Shown one piece after another: positions 53,531 through 62,283 of a DNA stretch of 64,000 nt. The DNA lies in NCBI GenBank assembly GCA_963829955.1, contig CAWHKS010000005.1, positions 228,497-292,496 on the forward strand, read 5' to 3'. The notes under the pieces are model-generated. The model saw nothing but the letters and a program-made list of their open reading frames with translations, did not search any database and was not told where the DNA came from. Position 1 is the stretch's first letter; each line of letters starts with the position of its first letter. This stretch comes from DASTFY01 sp963829955. Lineage in GTDB: Bacteria > Actinomycetota > Acidimicrobiia > Acidimicrobiales > Ilumatobacteraceae. The translations under genes were made by a program, and so were the position numbers.

Positions 53531-54943
53531 ATGACATACACCGCCACCACAGTCCCACTGACACCGCACGCCGAACGGGCGATGAGCGACGCGCTGCGCG
53601 CCGCGCTGCACGGCGAGGTCATCGACCGCGATCACGCCGCCTACGCCGACGCCCGGCGCGTATGGAACGGGCTCATCGACCGCTACCCCGCCGTCATCGC
53701 TCGCTGCGCCGACGTGGCCGACGTCGTCGAGGCCGTACGAGTCGCACGGCACCATCGCCCCGTCACGAGCATCCGCGGTGGCGGCCACCAGGTGGCGGGC
53801 AGCGCGGTCTGCGACGACGGCCTGGTCATCGACCTCTCCGCCATGCGGGCTGTCCACGTCGACGCCACCGCCCGAACCGCCCGCGTGCAGGCCGGCGCCA
53901 CCTGGGGCGAGGTCGACCGGGCCACGCAGGTCCACGGGCTGGCTACCCCCGGCGGAGAGGTGTCGGTCACGGGCGTGGCCGGCCTCACCCTCGGGGGTGG
54001 ACTCGGCGTGATGATGCGCACCCACGGCCTCAGCTGCGACAACCTGCGCTCGGTCGAGATCGTCACCGCCGACGGCATGGTCCGCACCGCCAGCCGCGAT
54101 GAGCACACCGACCTGTTCTGGGCCGTCCGCGGCGGCGGCCGCGGTCTCGGCGTGGTCACCTCTCTGGAGTTCGATCTCCACCCCCTCGGCCCCGACGTGG
54201 CCGCCGCGCTCGTCCTGTACCCGTACGAGGACGCGGCGTCGGTGTTGCGGGCGTGGCGTGACGCCGCTCGCCGGGCTCCCGACACGCTCGCCCCCGAGAT
54301 CGGCCTGTGGAGCATCCCCCCGCTGCCCGACGTCCCTGCCGAGATGCACGGCGCGCCGGTCGTCATGGTCGCCGGCGTCTACATCGGACCGCCCGCCGAG
54401 GCGGGTCCCGCGCTCGCCCCGCTGCAGCAGCTCGGCACCCCGCTCGCCGACATGACCGCCACGATGCCCTACGTCGAATCGCAAAGCGCAGTCGACGCCC
54501 TGTTCCCCGACGGCGGCCGCTACTACTGGAAGTCCCACTTCGTCGACGAGATCACCGACGAACTGATCGACACACTCGTCGCACTCGACGCCCACCGACC
54601 CAGCCCACAGTCGGTGATCATGATCCGTACCCTCGGCGGCGCCATCGGCGGCGTCGGCGACCACGAGACTGCCTACCCTCACCGCTCAGCACGCTTCAAC
54701 GTCAGCGTGGACGCCTCGTGGCAGGACCCCGAGCTCGACGACGTCGCCATCGCCTGGGCCCGATCGACCTGGGACGCCATCGCTCCCTACGCCACCGGTG
54801 GCGTGTACATCAACTTCGCCGGTCTCGGCGACGACGCCAACCTTCGGGCCGCCGCACTCGGCACCAACGAGGCCCGGGTCGAAGAGATCCGCCGGGCCTA
54901 CGACCCCGGCAGCCTCTTCGGCGCCGCCGCACACCGGCCATGA
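53531..54943 (+). CDS. FAD-linked oxidoreductase (berberine-bridge-enzyme type)
   Basis: 470 residues. The PCMH-type FAD domain covers about 30-210: RPVTSIRGGGHQVAGSAVCD DGLVIDLSAMRAV with the histidine used for covalent flavin in this family, then GEVSVTGVAGLTLGGGLGV, HGLSCDNLRSVEIVTADG and DLFWAVRGGGRGLGVVTSLE. The C-terminal BBE segment ends YDPGSLFGAAAHRP. Oxidises an alcohol, sugar or alkaloid-like substrate with O2; unknown here. No signal peptide. Divergently paired with the SARP regulator. Confidence 0.92.
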   Translation: MTYTATTVPLTPHAERAMSDALRAALHGEVIDRDHAAYADARRVWNGLIDRYPAVIARCADVADVVEAVRVARHHRPVTSIRGGGHQVAGSAVCDDGLVIDLSAMRAVHVDATARTARVQAGATWGEVDRATQVHGLATPGGEVSVTGVAGLTLGGGLGVMMRTHGLSCDNLRSVEIVTADGMVRTASRDEHTDLFWAVRGGGRGLGVVTSLEFDLHPLGPDVAAALVLYPYEDAASVLRAWRDAARRAPDTLAPEIGLWSIPPLPDVPAEMHGAPVVMVAGVYIGPPAEAGPALAPLQQLGTPLADMTATMPYVESQSAVDALFPDGGRYYWKSHFVDEITDELIDTLVALDAHRPSPQSVIMIRTLGGAIGGVGDHETAYPHRSARFNVSVDASWQDPELDDVAIAWARSTWDAIAPYATGGVYINFAGLGDDANLRAAALGTNEARVEEIRRAYDPGSLFGAAAHRP

Positions 54944-55160
54944 GCCCCGGAGCGTCTCCGGTCCCCCGCGGTGGCCGGCACCGTCGCACACAGGCAGCGG
55001 TCGAGGTTGCCGCAGTACGTGCCTGGTGCCAACCGATCCGACCACAAGCCGACAAGCACAATGACGAGCGCAGCGTGCAGCCCAACCCCCACTTCCACCT
55101 CGGGGCGACCGCCGCCACCGGCTCCCGTCCCCATCCGTCCACCCACAGCGGCGTCGGCCA

Positions 55161-55712
55161 ATGAACGAGCTGCTTGCCGCGGTCGGGATGGCGCTCCTAG
55201 CGATCACCAGCGTTGGGCTATGGACCCTTCGCGTCGCGCTCACCGCACGCGGCCGCAGAACCATCGGGGCGACCGTGGCAGCCGTCGAAGCCGTCATCTT
55301 CGCCGTCGCCTTCACGAACGTCGCCGCCCATCTCGACTCGCCCATCCGGATAGCCGGCTACGCCGCCGGGGTGGCATTCGGCACCGTGCTCGGACTGACC
55401 GCCGACCGCCGCCTCTCTGCAGGGGTCTCAGAAGTCGACATCGTCGTACCCGGATCCGACACCGACACCGCCGACCGGCTGCACCGCCTCGGATGGCCAA
55501 CCACGACCCTCGCAGCACGCGGCCCCAACGGACCGGTCACCGTGATCTGCGTCGCCGTCGACGACTCCCGGCTGACCGAACTCACAACAGCTGTACGTCA
55601 GGCAGCCCCCGATGCCTTCTGGACCGTCCAACACCTCGGCACCGCACACGCGTCGGCACTCCCGGACGGCTACCTGCAGATCGCCAGCCAATCAACCGGA
55701 TTGACCGACTGA
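55161..55712 (+). CDS. UPF0316-like (DUF5698/DUF2179) membrane protein
   Basis: 183 residues. Three N-terminal helices carry the family pattern: GLWTLRVALTARGRRTIGAT VAAVEAVIFAVAFTNVAAHL DSPIRIAGYAAGVAFGTVLG L. The soluble C-terminal half is the small DUF2179-like domain (LGWPTTTLAARGPNGPVTVI CVAVDDSRLTELTTAVRQAA PDAF). The role is unknown; relatives are cyclic-nucleotide- or ion-linked membrane proteins. Single gene. Confidence 0.82.
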   Translation: MNELLAAVGMALLAITSVGLWTLRVALTARGRRTIGATVAAVEAVIFAVAFTNVAAHLDSPIRIAGYAAGVAFGTVLGLTADRRLSAGVSEVDIVVPGSDTDTADRLHRLGWPTTTLAARGPNGPVTVICVAVDDSRLTELTTAVRQAAPDAFWTVQHLGTAHASALPDGYLQIASQSTGLTD

Positions 55713-56109
55713 CGGAACCATCTCGCATGCCCTCCCCCGTGCCGGTCGGCCGCCCATGCGACCGCGAGCTACCTCGCCAGCCACGCGAGGTGGCGAGTCG
55801 GCTCGGAGCTGGTGGCCTGCATCCAGGCACGCATGGTTGTGATCATCTCGCGGTCCACGTCTCCGGTCCTCGACGCGCTCGCGGTTGGGATCGTGGTGCT
55901 TGAGCGAGTAGGGCGACGTTGACGTCGATGAGCTGACGGCGGGTCGCGTCAGCCAGGGCCGAACGGACGATGACGTGAGCGTCTTAGACGGCCTTGGGCG
56001 CCAGTGCCGCGCCGGTGTGCCCGCCGCGGGTGAGCAGGTCGGCGTACAGCTCGTCGAGGTGGTCAGCGCGTAGCCGCCAGAGCGGTACGGGCCGTCGGCG
56101 CCGGCCGCG
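55713..56109. other. Degenerate stretch, no intact gene
   Basis: About 400 bases. A minus-strand piece reading RRQLIDVNVAL then, in the next frame, SLKHHDPNRERVED (55880-55960) faintly recalls the start of a PIN-domain toxin. Otherwise nothing is supported. Confidence 0.35.
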
Positions 56110-56364
56110 GTCCGCGCACCGGGCACGGTCTCCGTCATCGCATCGGCTGCCCCGCATCATCGCCAGCACCGGCCCGCGCTCGCCGGTCACGAAGAGAGCC
56201 GGCTGACGGATGCGAACATCGTCGAAGCCTCGGGTGAGCTCCCAGGTGGCGTCGGCGCTCCGGTACCAGGACAGGCCGCCCCGGAAGCCCGTGCGTGCGA
56301 ACTCGCCCACGTAGTAGGCCAGGTCGTCCGCGGTGAACCAGTAGGAACGACCGGCTGGAGTGAA
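56110..56364 (-). pseudogene. Epoxide-hydrolase-like fragment
   Basis: FTADDLAYYVGEFARTGFRG GLSWYRSADATWELTRGFDD VRIRQPALFVTGERGPVLAM M matches the cap and late core of soluble epoxide hydrolases (DLDxYVxEFxRTGFRGGLNW YRN). The N-terminal half with the nucleophile and the final histidine are missing. Unrelated to the intact enzyme at 4.8-6.0 kb at the level visible here. Confidence 0.6.
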
Positions 56365-56494
56365 CGCGGCGTTGCTCAGCTTCCTGTCGGACACGTTCCC
56401 GGCCTGAGCCCTTACCAACGGGCGCCGGCTGTGTCCGGCACCAACGTCGGATGGAGTTGGGAAGATGTCGCCGTAAAGAACGGTTGACTCGCCC

Positions 56495-57115
56495 ATGGCG
56501 ACTCCCGACCGACTCACGTACTACTTCGACCCGGCCTGTCCGTGGACCTGGATGACCTCTCGCTGGCTCGTCGACGCAGCCGGCCAGACCGGTGCGGACA
56601 TCGAGTGGCGCAACCTGAGCCTGGCGGTCGTCAACGCGGACCGCGAGATCCCCGAGCAGTACCGGTCGGCGGTGGAGGCTGGAGTCCGGGCGCATCGCGT
56701 GATCGCCGCGCTGCGGGCCGAGGACCGGAACCACATGGTCGGCGAGTTCTACACCGAGTGGGGCCGGCGCGTGCATCACGACGGGCGCGAGCCGTCGACG
56801 ACCCTGGCCGCCGAGGTGGCCGAGGCCGTGGGCGCCGGCAAGTGGGCGCCGGCGGCAGACGACGAGTCGTGGGACGCCGAGGTCAAGCGCTCGACCGACG
56901 AAGGCCAAGCACTGGCCGGAGGCGACGTCGGGTCCCCTGTCCTCTCGTTCGGTTCGCCGGCCGTCGGCGTGTTCGGGCCGATCGTGTCACCACCGCCGCT
57001 GGGCGCCGAGGCCGTGGCGCTGCTCGAGCACGTGACCGCCACGATCGCCAGCCCGGGCTTCTACGAGCTCAAGCGCAACCGCACCGCCGGCCCTCAACTC
57101 GGTCCTCGTCCATAG
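56495..57115 (+). CDS. DsbA-family oxidoreductase, mycothiol-dependent reductase type
   Basis: 206 residues. LTYYFDPACPWTWMTSRWLV DAAG is the start of the actinobacterial Rv2466c-like group, DsbA-fold mycothiol-dependent reductases. The active site reads CPWT where the group usually has CPWC, so only the N-terminal cysteine remains. The rest (EWRNLSLAVVNADREIPEQY, HMVGEFYTEWGRRVHHDG, GSPVLSFGSPAVGVFGPIVS) fits the family length and order. It probably reduces small disulfides or nitro compounds in the cytoplasm; the missing second cysteine suggests a monothiol mechanism or loss of activity. Confidence 0.85.
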   Translation: MATPDRLTYYFDPACPWTWMTSRWLVDAAGQTGADIEWRNLSLAVVNADREIPEQYRSAVEAGVRAHRVIAALRAEDRNHMVGEFYTEWGRRVHHDGREPSTTLAAEVAEAVGAGKWAPAADDESWDAEVKRSTDEGQALAGGDVGSPVLSFGSPAVGVFGPIVSPPPLGAEAVALLEHVTATIASPGFYELKRNRTAGPQLGPRP

Positions 57116-57236
57116 CCAACGCCCTGGCAGCGGCCCGTCGAGCCGCTCACGCCTCGCGTTGTACCGCCAGCGTTCGTCGGCCGGTCGGTAGGCGCTGGAG
57201 CGTTCGAACCCTCTCTCCTCCTTGTGACGCGGGAAC

Positions 57237-58197
57237 GGGACTGCTGCACGATCTGGTGACAGGTTGGGTTAGGCGGCCTGGGTGGCTTGTGGGGTCATGA
57301 TCATCTCGTAGTCGACGGGGGTCATGCGGCCGAGCGCGGCCTGTCGCCGGCGACGGTGGTAGGTGCGTTCGATCCAGGTGACGATCGCGATGCGCAGGTC
57401 GTCGCGGGTCGCCCATCGGCGCCGGTTCAAGACGTTCTTCTGGACGAGCGCGAAGAACGATTCCATGGCTGCGTTGTCGCCGGCCGATCCGACCTGGCCC
57501 ATGGAGCCGACCATCCGGTAGCGGGTCAGTGCGCGCTGCGCCTTCCGAGCGCGGAACTGACTGCCCCTGTCGGAGTGAAGGATGCAGCCGGCGACGTCAC
57601 CGCGGCGAGCGACAGCCATCTCGATCGCGGCGACGACGATGCGGGCCTTCATGCGGGAGTCGATGGCCCAGCCGACGATCCGGTTCGAGAAGCAGTCCTT
57701 GATCGCGCAGAGGTAGAGCTTGCCTTCGCCGGTGTGGTGCTCGGTGATGTCGGCGAGCCACAGCTGGTTCGGCCCGTCCGCGGAAGTCCCGACGGACGAG
57801 GTCGTCGTGGGCCGGCGTTCCGGGCTTGCCCTTCTTGCGGTTCTTGGGCTTGGCGAACGTCGACCACCAGCCGTTGTCCTGGCAGATCCGCCACACCGTT
57901 CGATCACAGACCTCGAAGCCACCTTGGCGGACTTCGTCGGCGAGAAAGCGGAGCGATCGGGGTCATCACGATGCGCGTCGAACACCGCGTTCGCGAGCTG
58001 CGCCTCGCCGAGCTCCGCCTCGGTGACCGGGCTGGCGACCTCGTTCTCTCGCTCGAGCAGCCGCATCCGGCGCTTCGCGGCCCGCAGCTCCGCGTTCTCC
58101 ACCGCAGTCGTGCCCGGCTTGATGCCGTCTTCGACATCAGCACGAGCGAGCCAGTTCGTCAGACACCCCTCGGAGATCCGAAGTCGGCCGCGACGTC
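57237..58197 (-). mobile_element. IS3-family insertion sequence, copy 2 (truncated)
   Basis: Shares the right terminal sequence GGGACTGCTGCACGATCTGG TGACAGG and most of the body with the element at 12398-13665, but similarity stops at about 58197 inside orfA. The left inverted repeat is missing. Confidence 0.8.
57269..58197 (-). pseudogene. Transposase genes of IS3 copy 2, decayed
   Basis: OrfA begins in the HTH (GCLTNWLARADVEDG) and loses a base at its 5' break. A deletion removes the orfA end and orfB start (ERENEV runs directly into ASPVTEAELGEAQLANAVFD). A second small deletion affects the HRDDPEFGYRF region. The core from ADGPNQLWLADITEHHTGEG to MIMTPQATQAA is intact with DDE residues. 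The CTTCCGCGG frame break is identical to copy 1. Confidence 0.8.
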
Positions 58198-58313
58198 GAA
58201 CGTCCACCGCCTGCGCACTCGACGAGTATCCGGAATCGTCAAGCTGGTGGCTCAACGGAGATCGGTCGGCCACGCTGGCTAGCGACAGCCTCGAAGTATG
58301 GCTTCTCGGTTCA

Positions 58314-59258
58314 CTAGGACTCGTCGTGGGGCGGGCGGTAGACCCATCTCAGATCCGGCGCAATGCCGGCGAGGATCGCGCTGACCGCTTCCGCTGGACG
58401 TATGCAGATCTCCCGGTATGTCACATCGGTCAATCCCGCGACGTGGGGCGTCACGAGCACGCGGTCGTCGGACCACAGGGGATCGTCTGCACTCGGGGGT
58501 TCGGTGTCCCAGACGTCGGTGGCGTAGCCACCCAACGAGTTGCGGGCGAGCGCGTCGGCAAGGGCGACATGATCGACGACCGCACCCCTCGACGTGTTCA
58601 CCAACAGTGCACCCGGCTTCATCGCAAAGAACTGGGCCTCTCCGATGATCGATCGTGTCGATTCGGTCAGCGGGACGCACAGTTGCACGACGTCGGACGT
58701 GGCGAGCAGCTCGTCGAGATCCAACCGCTCGACGTCGGCGTCGCGCTGTCGGCGCGTCGCGCAGACCACATCCATGTCGAGCATCCTTCCGAAGTTGGCC
58801 AGTTTTGTTCCGATGGCACCGAGACCGACCACCCCCATCCGTTTGCCACGCAACTCGATGCTCTCGAAGCCGTCACGCACGTTCCATCGCCCGGCTTTCA
58901 CTGCACCGTCGACCTCCACCACCCTTCGCGACAGGGACAACATCAACATGAGGGCATGTTCGGCGACCGCGGACGTGGTGAGCCCAGGCGCGTGGACCAC
59001 CGCCACGCCGGCCGCCGCCGCTGCTCGTGTGTCGACGTTGTCTAGGCCAGCTCCGCATCGAGCCACCACCTGGAGATCCGGAAAGGCTGCGATCATCGCC
59101 CGATCGACCTGCCCTCGTCCGCGGGTGACGACCGCTCGCACACCGTGCCCGTACGATCGAGGGTCGAAGGCAGCCAGATCCTCGACCAGCTCCACGGCGT
59201 CGGCCGCCTCGAGGATGCTCTGCGCGTCCGGATGCACCGATTCGAGGAGGAGGATCAC
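58314..59258 (-). CDS. NAD-dependent 2-hydroxyacid dehydrogenase
   Basis: 314 residues from a GTG at 59258 (an upstream ATG would add residues encoded antisense to the VOC gene). D-isomer-specific 2-hydroxyacid dehydrogenase: RCGAGLDNVDTRAAAAAGVA, NAD motif MGVVGLGAIGTKLANFGRML, catalytic Arg in VNTSRGAVVDHVAL, Glu in DVWDTEPPSADDP and His in RVLVTPHVAGLTDV. Reduces a 2-keto acid or oxidises a D-2-hydroxy acid in the cytoplasm. Last gene of the right-end catabolic operon, 10 bases after the VOC gene. Confidence 0.93.
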   Translation of the reverse strand: MILLLESVHPDAQSILEAADAVELVEDLAAFDPRSYGHGVRAVVTRGRGQVDRAMIAAFPDLQVVARCGAGLDNVDTRAAAAAGVAVVHAPGLTTSAVAEHALMLMLSLSRRVVEVDGAVKAGRWNVRDGFESIELRGKRMGVVGLGAIGTKLANFGRMLDMDVVCATRRQRDADVERLDLDELLATSDVVQLCVPLTESTRSIIGEAQFFAMKPGALLVNTSRGAVVDHVALADALARNSLGGYATDVWDTEPPSADDPLWSDDRVLVTPHVAGLTDVTYREICIRPAEAVSAILAGIAPDLRWVYRPPHDES

Positions 59259-59268
59259 GGTGCGCTGG

Positions 59269-59712
59269 TCAGCTCGACCGGTAGTCCTCGTTGGACTGTG
59301 GGTCGACGAAGTCGAGCTCGAACACGGCGTCGTCGACGGGTTGGTCGGGAGCGCACGAGAGTTCGATGAGGTTGGCGGAGGGGTCACGCACGAAGGCCTG
59401 CATCACACCACTCGGTAGCCGGCACACCTTGCCCCACGTTGCGGTGTCGATGAGGTCGTGTTCCCGTGCCCGCGCGAACACACCGTTGAAGTCGTCGACA
59501 CGAAGGCAGAAGTGCGACCGCTGTGGGTGGACGTCGACGAGCTGGTTGACGTGGATCTGCTGGAAATCGCCAACCCGGTAGAACTGTGCCGGGAAGCCGA
59601 GATCGGGCGTCGGCGCTCGTTCGAGCCCGAGCACCTCGGTGTAGAACGCATCGGCGACGGTGAGGTCGTCGACCATCACGTTCACGTGTTGGATGGAAAC
59701 TCCGTCACTCAT
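59269..59712 (-). CDS. VOC-superfamily (glyoxalase/dioxygenase-like) protein
   Basis: 147 residues. Paired beta-alpha-beta modules: IQHVNVMVDDLTVADAFYTE VLGLERAPTPDLGFPAQFYR VGDFQQIHVNQL, then HFCLRVDDFNGVFARAREHD and MQAFVRDPSANLIELSC. Metal ligands are probably the first His, the H in HFCLRV and the Glu in LIELS. The fold serves isomerases, epimerases and ring-opening dioxygenases. Starts one base into the stop of the enolase-superfamily gene (TGATG), so it is translationally coupled. Confidence 0.88.
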   Translation of the reverse strand: MSDGVSIQHVNVMVDDLTVADAFYTEVLGLERAPTPDLGFPAQFYRVGDFQQIHVNQLVDVHPQRSHFCLRVDDFNGVFARAREHDLIDTATWGKVCRLPSGVMQAFVRDPSANLIELSCAPDQPVDDAVFELDFVDPQSNEDYRSS

Positions 59713-60875
59713 CAGGTCACCTCGTACTCATCGAGAAAATCGGATCGTGGTGTGACACCGAATCCGGGCTCGGTCGGCGCGCTGACCAGCCCGTCGACGA
59801 CCTGCGGTGCTCGTTCCGGCATCTCTCGCAACAGCGGGTTCCCACCGAGCGAGTACTCGATGGTACGCGCCGCGGAGCTGGCGAACGCGAGGCTGACGCC
59901 GGCGTTGAACGAAAGTGCGGAGCCCCAACAGTGGGGAGCGAGCTCGAGCTGATGGGCCTCGGCCAAGGCGGCGATGTGCCGTCCCTCCGACGGCCCGCCG
60001 CAGATGGCGAGGTCCGGCTGGAGGACGTCGACCGTCTCGCGTTCGATGAGGTCGCGGAAGTCGAAGCGGGTGAACTCGCTCTCGCCCGCAGCGATCGGGA
60101 TGTGGGTGGACGCGCGGACCCGCCGTGCGCCCGCGTGATCGTCGGCGTTCACCGGTTCTTCGAACCACCGGAGCCCGAGGTCGGAGACATCGGCGGCGAA
60201 GCGCATCGCCTCTGGTGCGCTGTACGTGCCGTGGGCATCGACCATCAAACCGACGTCGGGACCGATGGCAGTGCGGGCGGCGTGAACACGTTCCACGCTG
60301 GTCTCGACGTTGCCGTCCATGACGCCGACGCGCATCTTGACACTCCCGAATCCCTGCGCCACGTAGCCGAGGAGCTGTTCGCCGATCCCGGCCGCATGGG
60401 CCCACCCACCGCTCGCGTAGGCAGGAAGGCTGTCGGTGCGCGGTCCGCCCCACAGATCCACGACGGGCACGTCGAGCGACTTGCCGAGCAGGTCCCACAG
60501 GGCCATGTCGATCCCGCTCATCGCGGCGACCGCGAGACCTCGCCGTCCCAGTACCGGAAAGCCTCGTCCATGCTCGAACGCGTAGCCGGCACGCGATCCG
60601 TTGTACATCGTGTCCCACGCGGCGGTGAGGCGCCGCGCATCCTGCCCGACGATCGCCGGCCCCAGGTCGTCTCGTACGGCCGCCACCACTGCACGACAGG
60701 AGCCCGAGCTGCCGACACCAGCCTTGGCCTCACCCCATCCGACCAGGCCGTCTGCGACCTCGATGCGCACGATCGTGGTGTCGAAGCTGGTGATTCTGCC
60801 GAAGTCGGACACGTGCTGTTGTTCGACCGGGATCGGACAGCGCAACCAGGTGGCGCGCACGTCGCGGATCAGCAT
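59712..60875 (-). CDS. Mandelate racemase/muconate lactonizing enzyme-family protein
   Basis: 387 residues, enolase superfamily. N-terminal capping domain (TTIVRIEVADGLVGWGEAKA G), then the barrel: ASGGWAHAAG, KMRVGVMDGNVETSVERVHA with the catalytic lysine region, DVGLMVDAHGTYSAPEAMRF (first metal Asp), RWFEEPVNADDHAG (Glu), HIPIAAGESEFTRFDFRDLI (Glu) and ELAPHCWGSAL (His). It abstracts the proton alpha to a carboxylate; most such enzymes in catabolic clusters are acid-sugar dehydratases. Substrate unknown. Confidence 0.92.
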   Translation of the reverse strand: MLIRDVRATWLRCPIPVEQQHVSDFGRITSFDTTIVRIEVADGLVGWGEAKAGVGSSGSCRAVVAAVRDDLGPAIVGQDARRLTAAWDTMYNGSRAGYAFEHGRGFPVLGRRGLAVAAMSGIDMALWDLLGKSLDVPVVDLWGGPRTDSLPAYASGGWAHAAGIGEQLLGYVAQGFGSVKMRVGVMDGNVETSVERVHAARTAIGPDVGLMVDAHGTYSAPEAMRFAADVSDLGLRWFEEPVNADDHAGARRVRASTHIPIAAGESEFTRFDFRDLIERETVDVLQPDLAICGGPSEGRHIAALAEAHQLELAPHCWGSALSFNAGVSLAFASSAARTIEYSLGGNPLLREMPERAPQVVDGLVSAPTEPGFGVTPRSDFLDEYEVT

Positions 60876-60898
60876 CGTGGCATCAGATCAGGCACGTG

Positions 60899-61783
60899 TC
60901 AGATCAACGGGAGCAGGGTCGTCGCGCACTTCTCGACGAGCATGTCGTAGAAGCTCTCCGACAGCAAACTGCTGCCGTGGTCGATGATGAACTGCAGCTC
61001 CTCGGGGCTGATGTCGACCGGGTTGGTCTCGATCGCGTCGGGGAACTTGTTGGCCGGCGTGCGGTCGATGGGTGCGACGAACTCGACGGTGAGTGCCCCG
61101 TCGTAGCCGACCTCTTGCAAGGTCGCCACGATCGAGGTCCAGTCGAGCTGGCCCATGCCACACGCCATCCGGTTGTTGTCGGCGACGTGGAAGTCGACGA
61201 GCCGATCTCCGACATCGCGGATGGCTTGGTGGAAGTCGATCTCCTCGATGTTCATGTGGAACGCGTCGAGGCAGACGCCGACGTCGGGAGCGACGGCATC
61301 GGCCAACGCCAGCGCCTGGTCACCCCGATTGATGAAGTACGTCTCGAACCGGTTGAGCCCCTCGATCGCCATTCGGACCCCGGACGTGCTGGCGAGTTCA
61401 TGGACTTCCTTCAACCCTTCGACGCACCACCCCCACTCTTCGTCTGGGGTGCCGTCCGGAACGACCTTGCCGACCGTGGCGGGCACGATGGTGATCTCCT
61501 GACCGTCGAGTTCCTTGACCATCGTCACCACGTCTTTCATGTATTGGACACTGGCCGCCCGTTGCTGTTCGTCCTTGGCGCACAGGTTTCGGTCGCCCAG
61601 CGTCAGCGTGACCGCGCCCCAGCACGACAACTTGTAGTCGTCGAGCAACTTGCGAACGTCCTTGGTGTCGTACTGGTCGGGCTCCCCCTTGATTTCGATG
61701 CTGCCGTACCCGCAGCGGGCGAGTCGCGCCAGCGTGACCTCCAGCGGCTCCGATCGCATCCAGTTGTGCATTGACAGGTGCAT
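60899..61783 (-). CDS. Sugar phosphate isomerase/epimerase-family TIM barrel
   Basis: 294 residues of the xylose-isomerase-like (AP_endonuc_2) family. MHLSMHNWMRSEPLEVTLAR, CGYGSIEIKGEP, EGLNRFETYFINRGDQALAL with a metal glutamate, VGVCLDAFHMNIEEIDFHQA with Asp and His, and VDFHVADNNRMACGMGQLDW plus GALTVEFVAPIDR complete the metal centre. Catalyses an isomerisation or epimerisation of a keto sugar or keto acid, or a related retro-aldol step. 23 bases upstream of the enolase-family gene. Confidence 0.9.
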   Translation of the reverse strand: MHLSMHNWMRSEPLEVTLARLARCGYGSIEIKGEPDQYDTKDVRKLLDDYKLSCWGAVTLTLGDRNLCAKDEQQRAASVQYMKDVVTMVKELDGQEITIVPATVGKVVPDGTPDEEWGWCVEGLKEVHELASTSGVRMAIEGLNRFETYFINRGDQALALADAVAPDVGVCLDAFHMNIEEIDFHQAIRDVGDRLVDFHVADNNRMACGMGQLDWTSIVATLQEVGYDGALTVEFVAPIDRTPANKFPDAIETNPVDISPEELQFIIDHGSSLLSESFYDMLVEKCATTLLPLI

Positions 61784-61860
61784 GATGTGCTCCGTTTCCT
61801 ACCGGCGAGCCGCCGTTGTTTCCAATAGAGATGTGCTGTCGTCGGCTGATGCGTCGGGGT

Positions 61861-62265
61861 CTATATCCGCAGCGACGCCCACGGTTCTTCGGTCGATGCA
61901 TCGACGACCTCGTAGCCGGCGATCCCGTGACTCGGACCGAGTACGACCAGCAATCGGGCCGGCTCGATGGCATCGGGAGCCACGAAGGTGGCGTGCACGG
62001 CGTCCATCGGGATGAACGCGGCGTCGCCGGGATTGAGGTCGCGGCGTTGATCGCGAACCCACTGCTCGACGACGCCGGTGCGGAGCAGAATCACTTCTTC
62101 CTGGTTGGGATGGCGGTGGAAGTCGTGGCCCTGTCCTGGTCGGATCTTCACGTCGAGCACGCAGAGCCTGGACCCCTCCGGGACGTTGGCAGGGCGCACG
62201 ACCCAACCGAGATCACCCCAGTCGAGTTCTTCCCACTCGACGTCATCGACGCAGATGAAGCACAT
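61861..62265 (-). CDS. Cupin-domain protein
   Basis: 134 residues. Conserved cupin motifs: CVLDVKIRPGQGHDFHRHPN QEEVILLRTGVVEQWV (motif 1, His/His/Glu metal ligands) and LNPGDAAFIPMDAVHATF (motif 2 His). Small single-domain cupins in sugar-acid clusters act as isomerases or as lactone-opening or dioxygenase-like enzymes; the reaction here is unknown. Starts 18 bases after the TIM-barrel partner gene ends. Confidence 0.9.
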   Translation of the reverse strand: MCFICVDDVEWEELDWGDLGWVVRPANVPEGSRLCVLDVKIRPGQGHDFHRHPNQEEVILLRTGVVEQWVRDQRRDLNPGDAAFIPMDAVHATFVAPDAIEPARLLVVLGPSHGIAGYEVVDASTEEPWASLRI

Positions 62266-62283
62266 GATTCTGCTTTCCTTTCA

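Noticed and set aside
53474..54682. Upstream open extension of the SARP regulator frame by about 400 codons
   Set aside because: It is antisense to the FAD-linked oxidase, whose motifs are unmistakable; the extension has valine/aspartate/glycine-rich antisense composition and no domain.
55880..55990. Possible VapC/PIN toxin start (RRQLIDVNVAL, KHHDPNRERVED)
   Set aside because: Too short, split over two frames, and no catalytic acidic residues beyond the first aspartate; kept only as a note in the gap entry.
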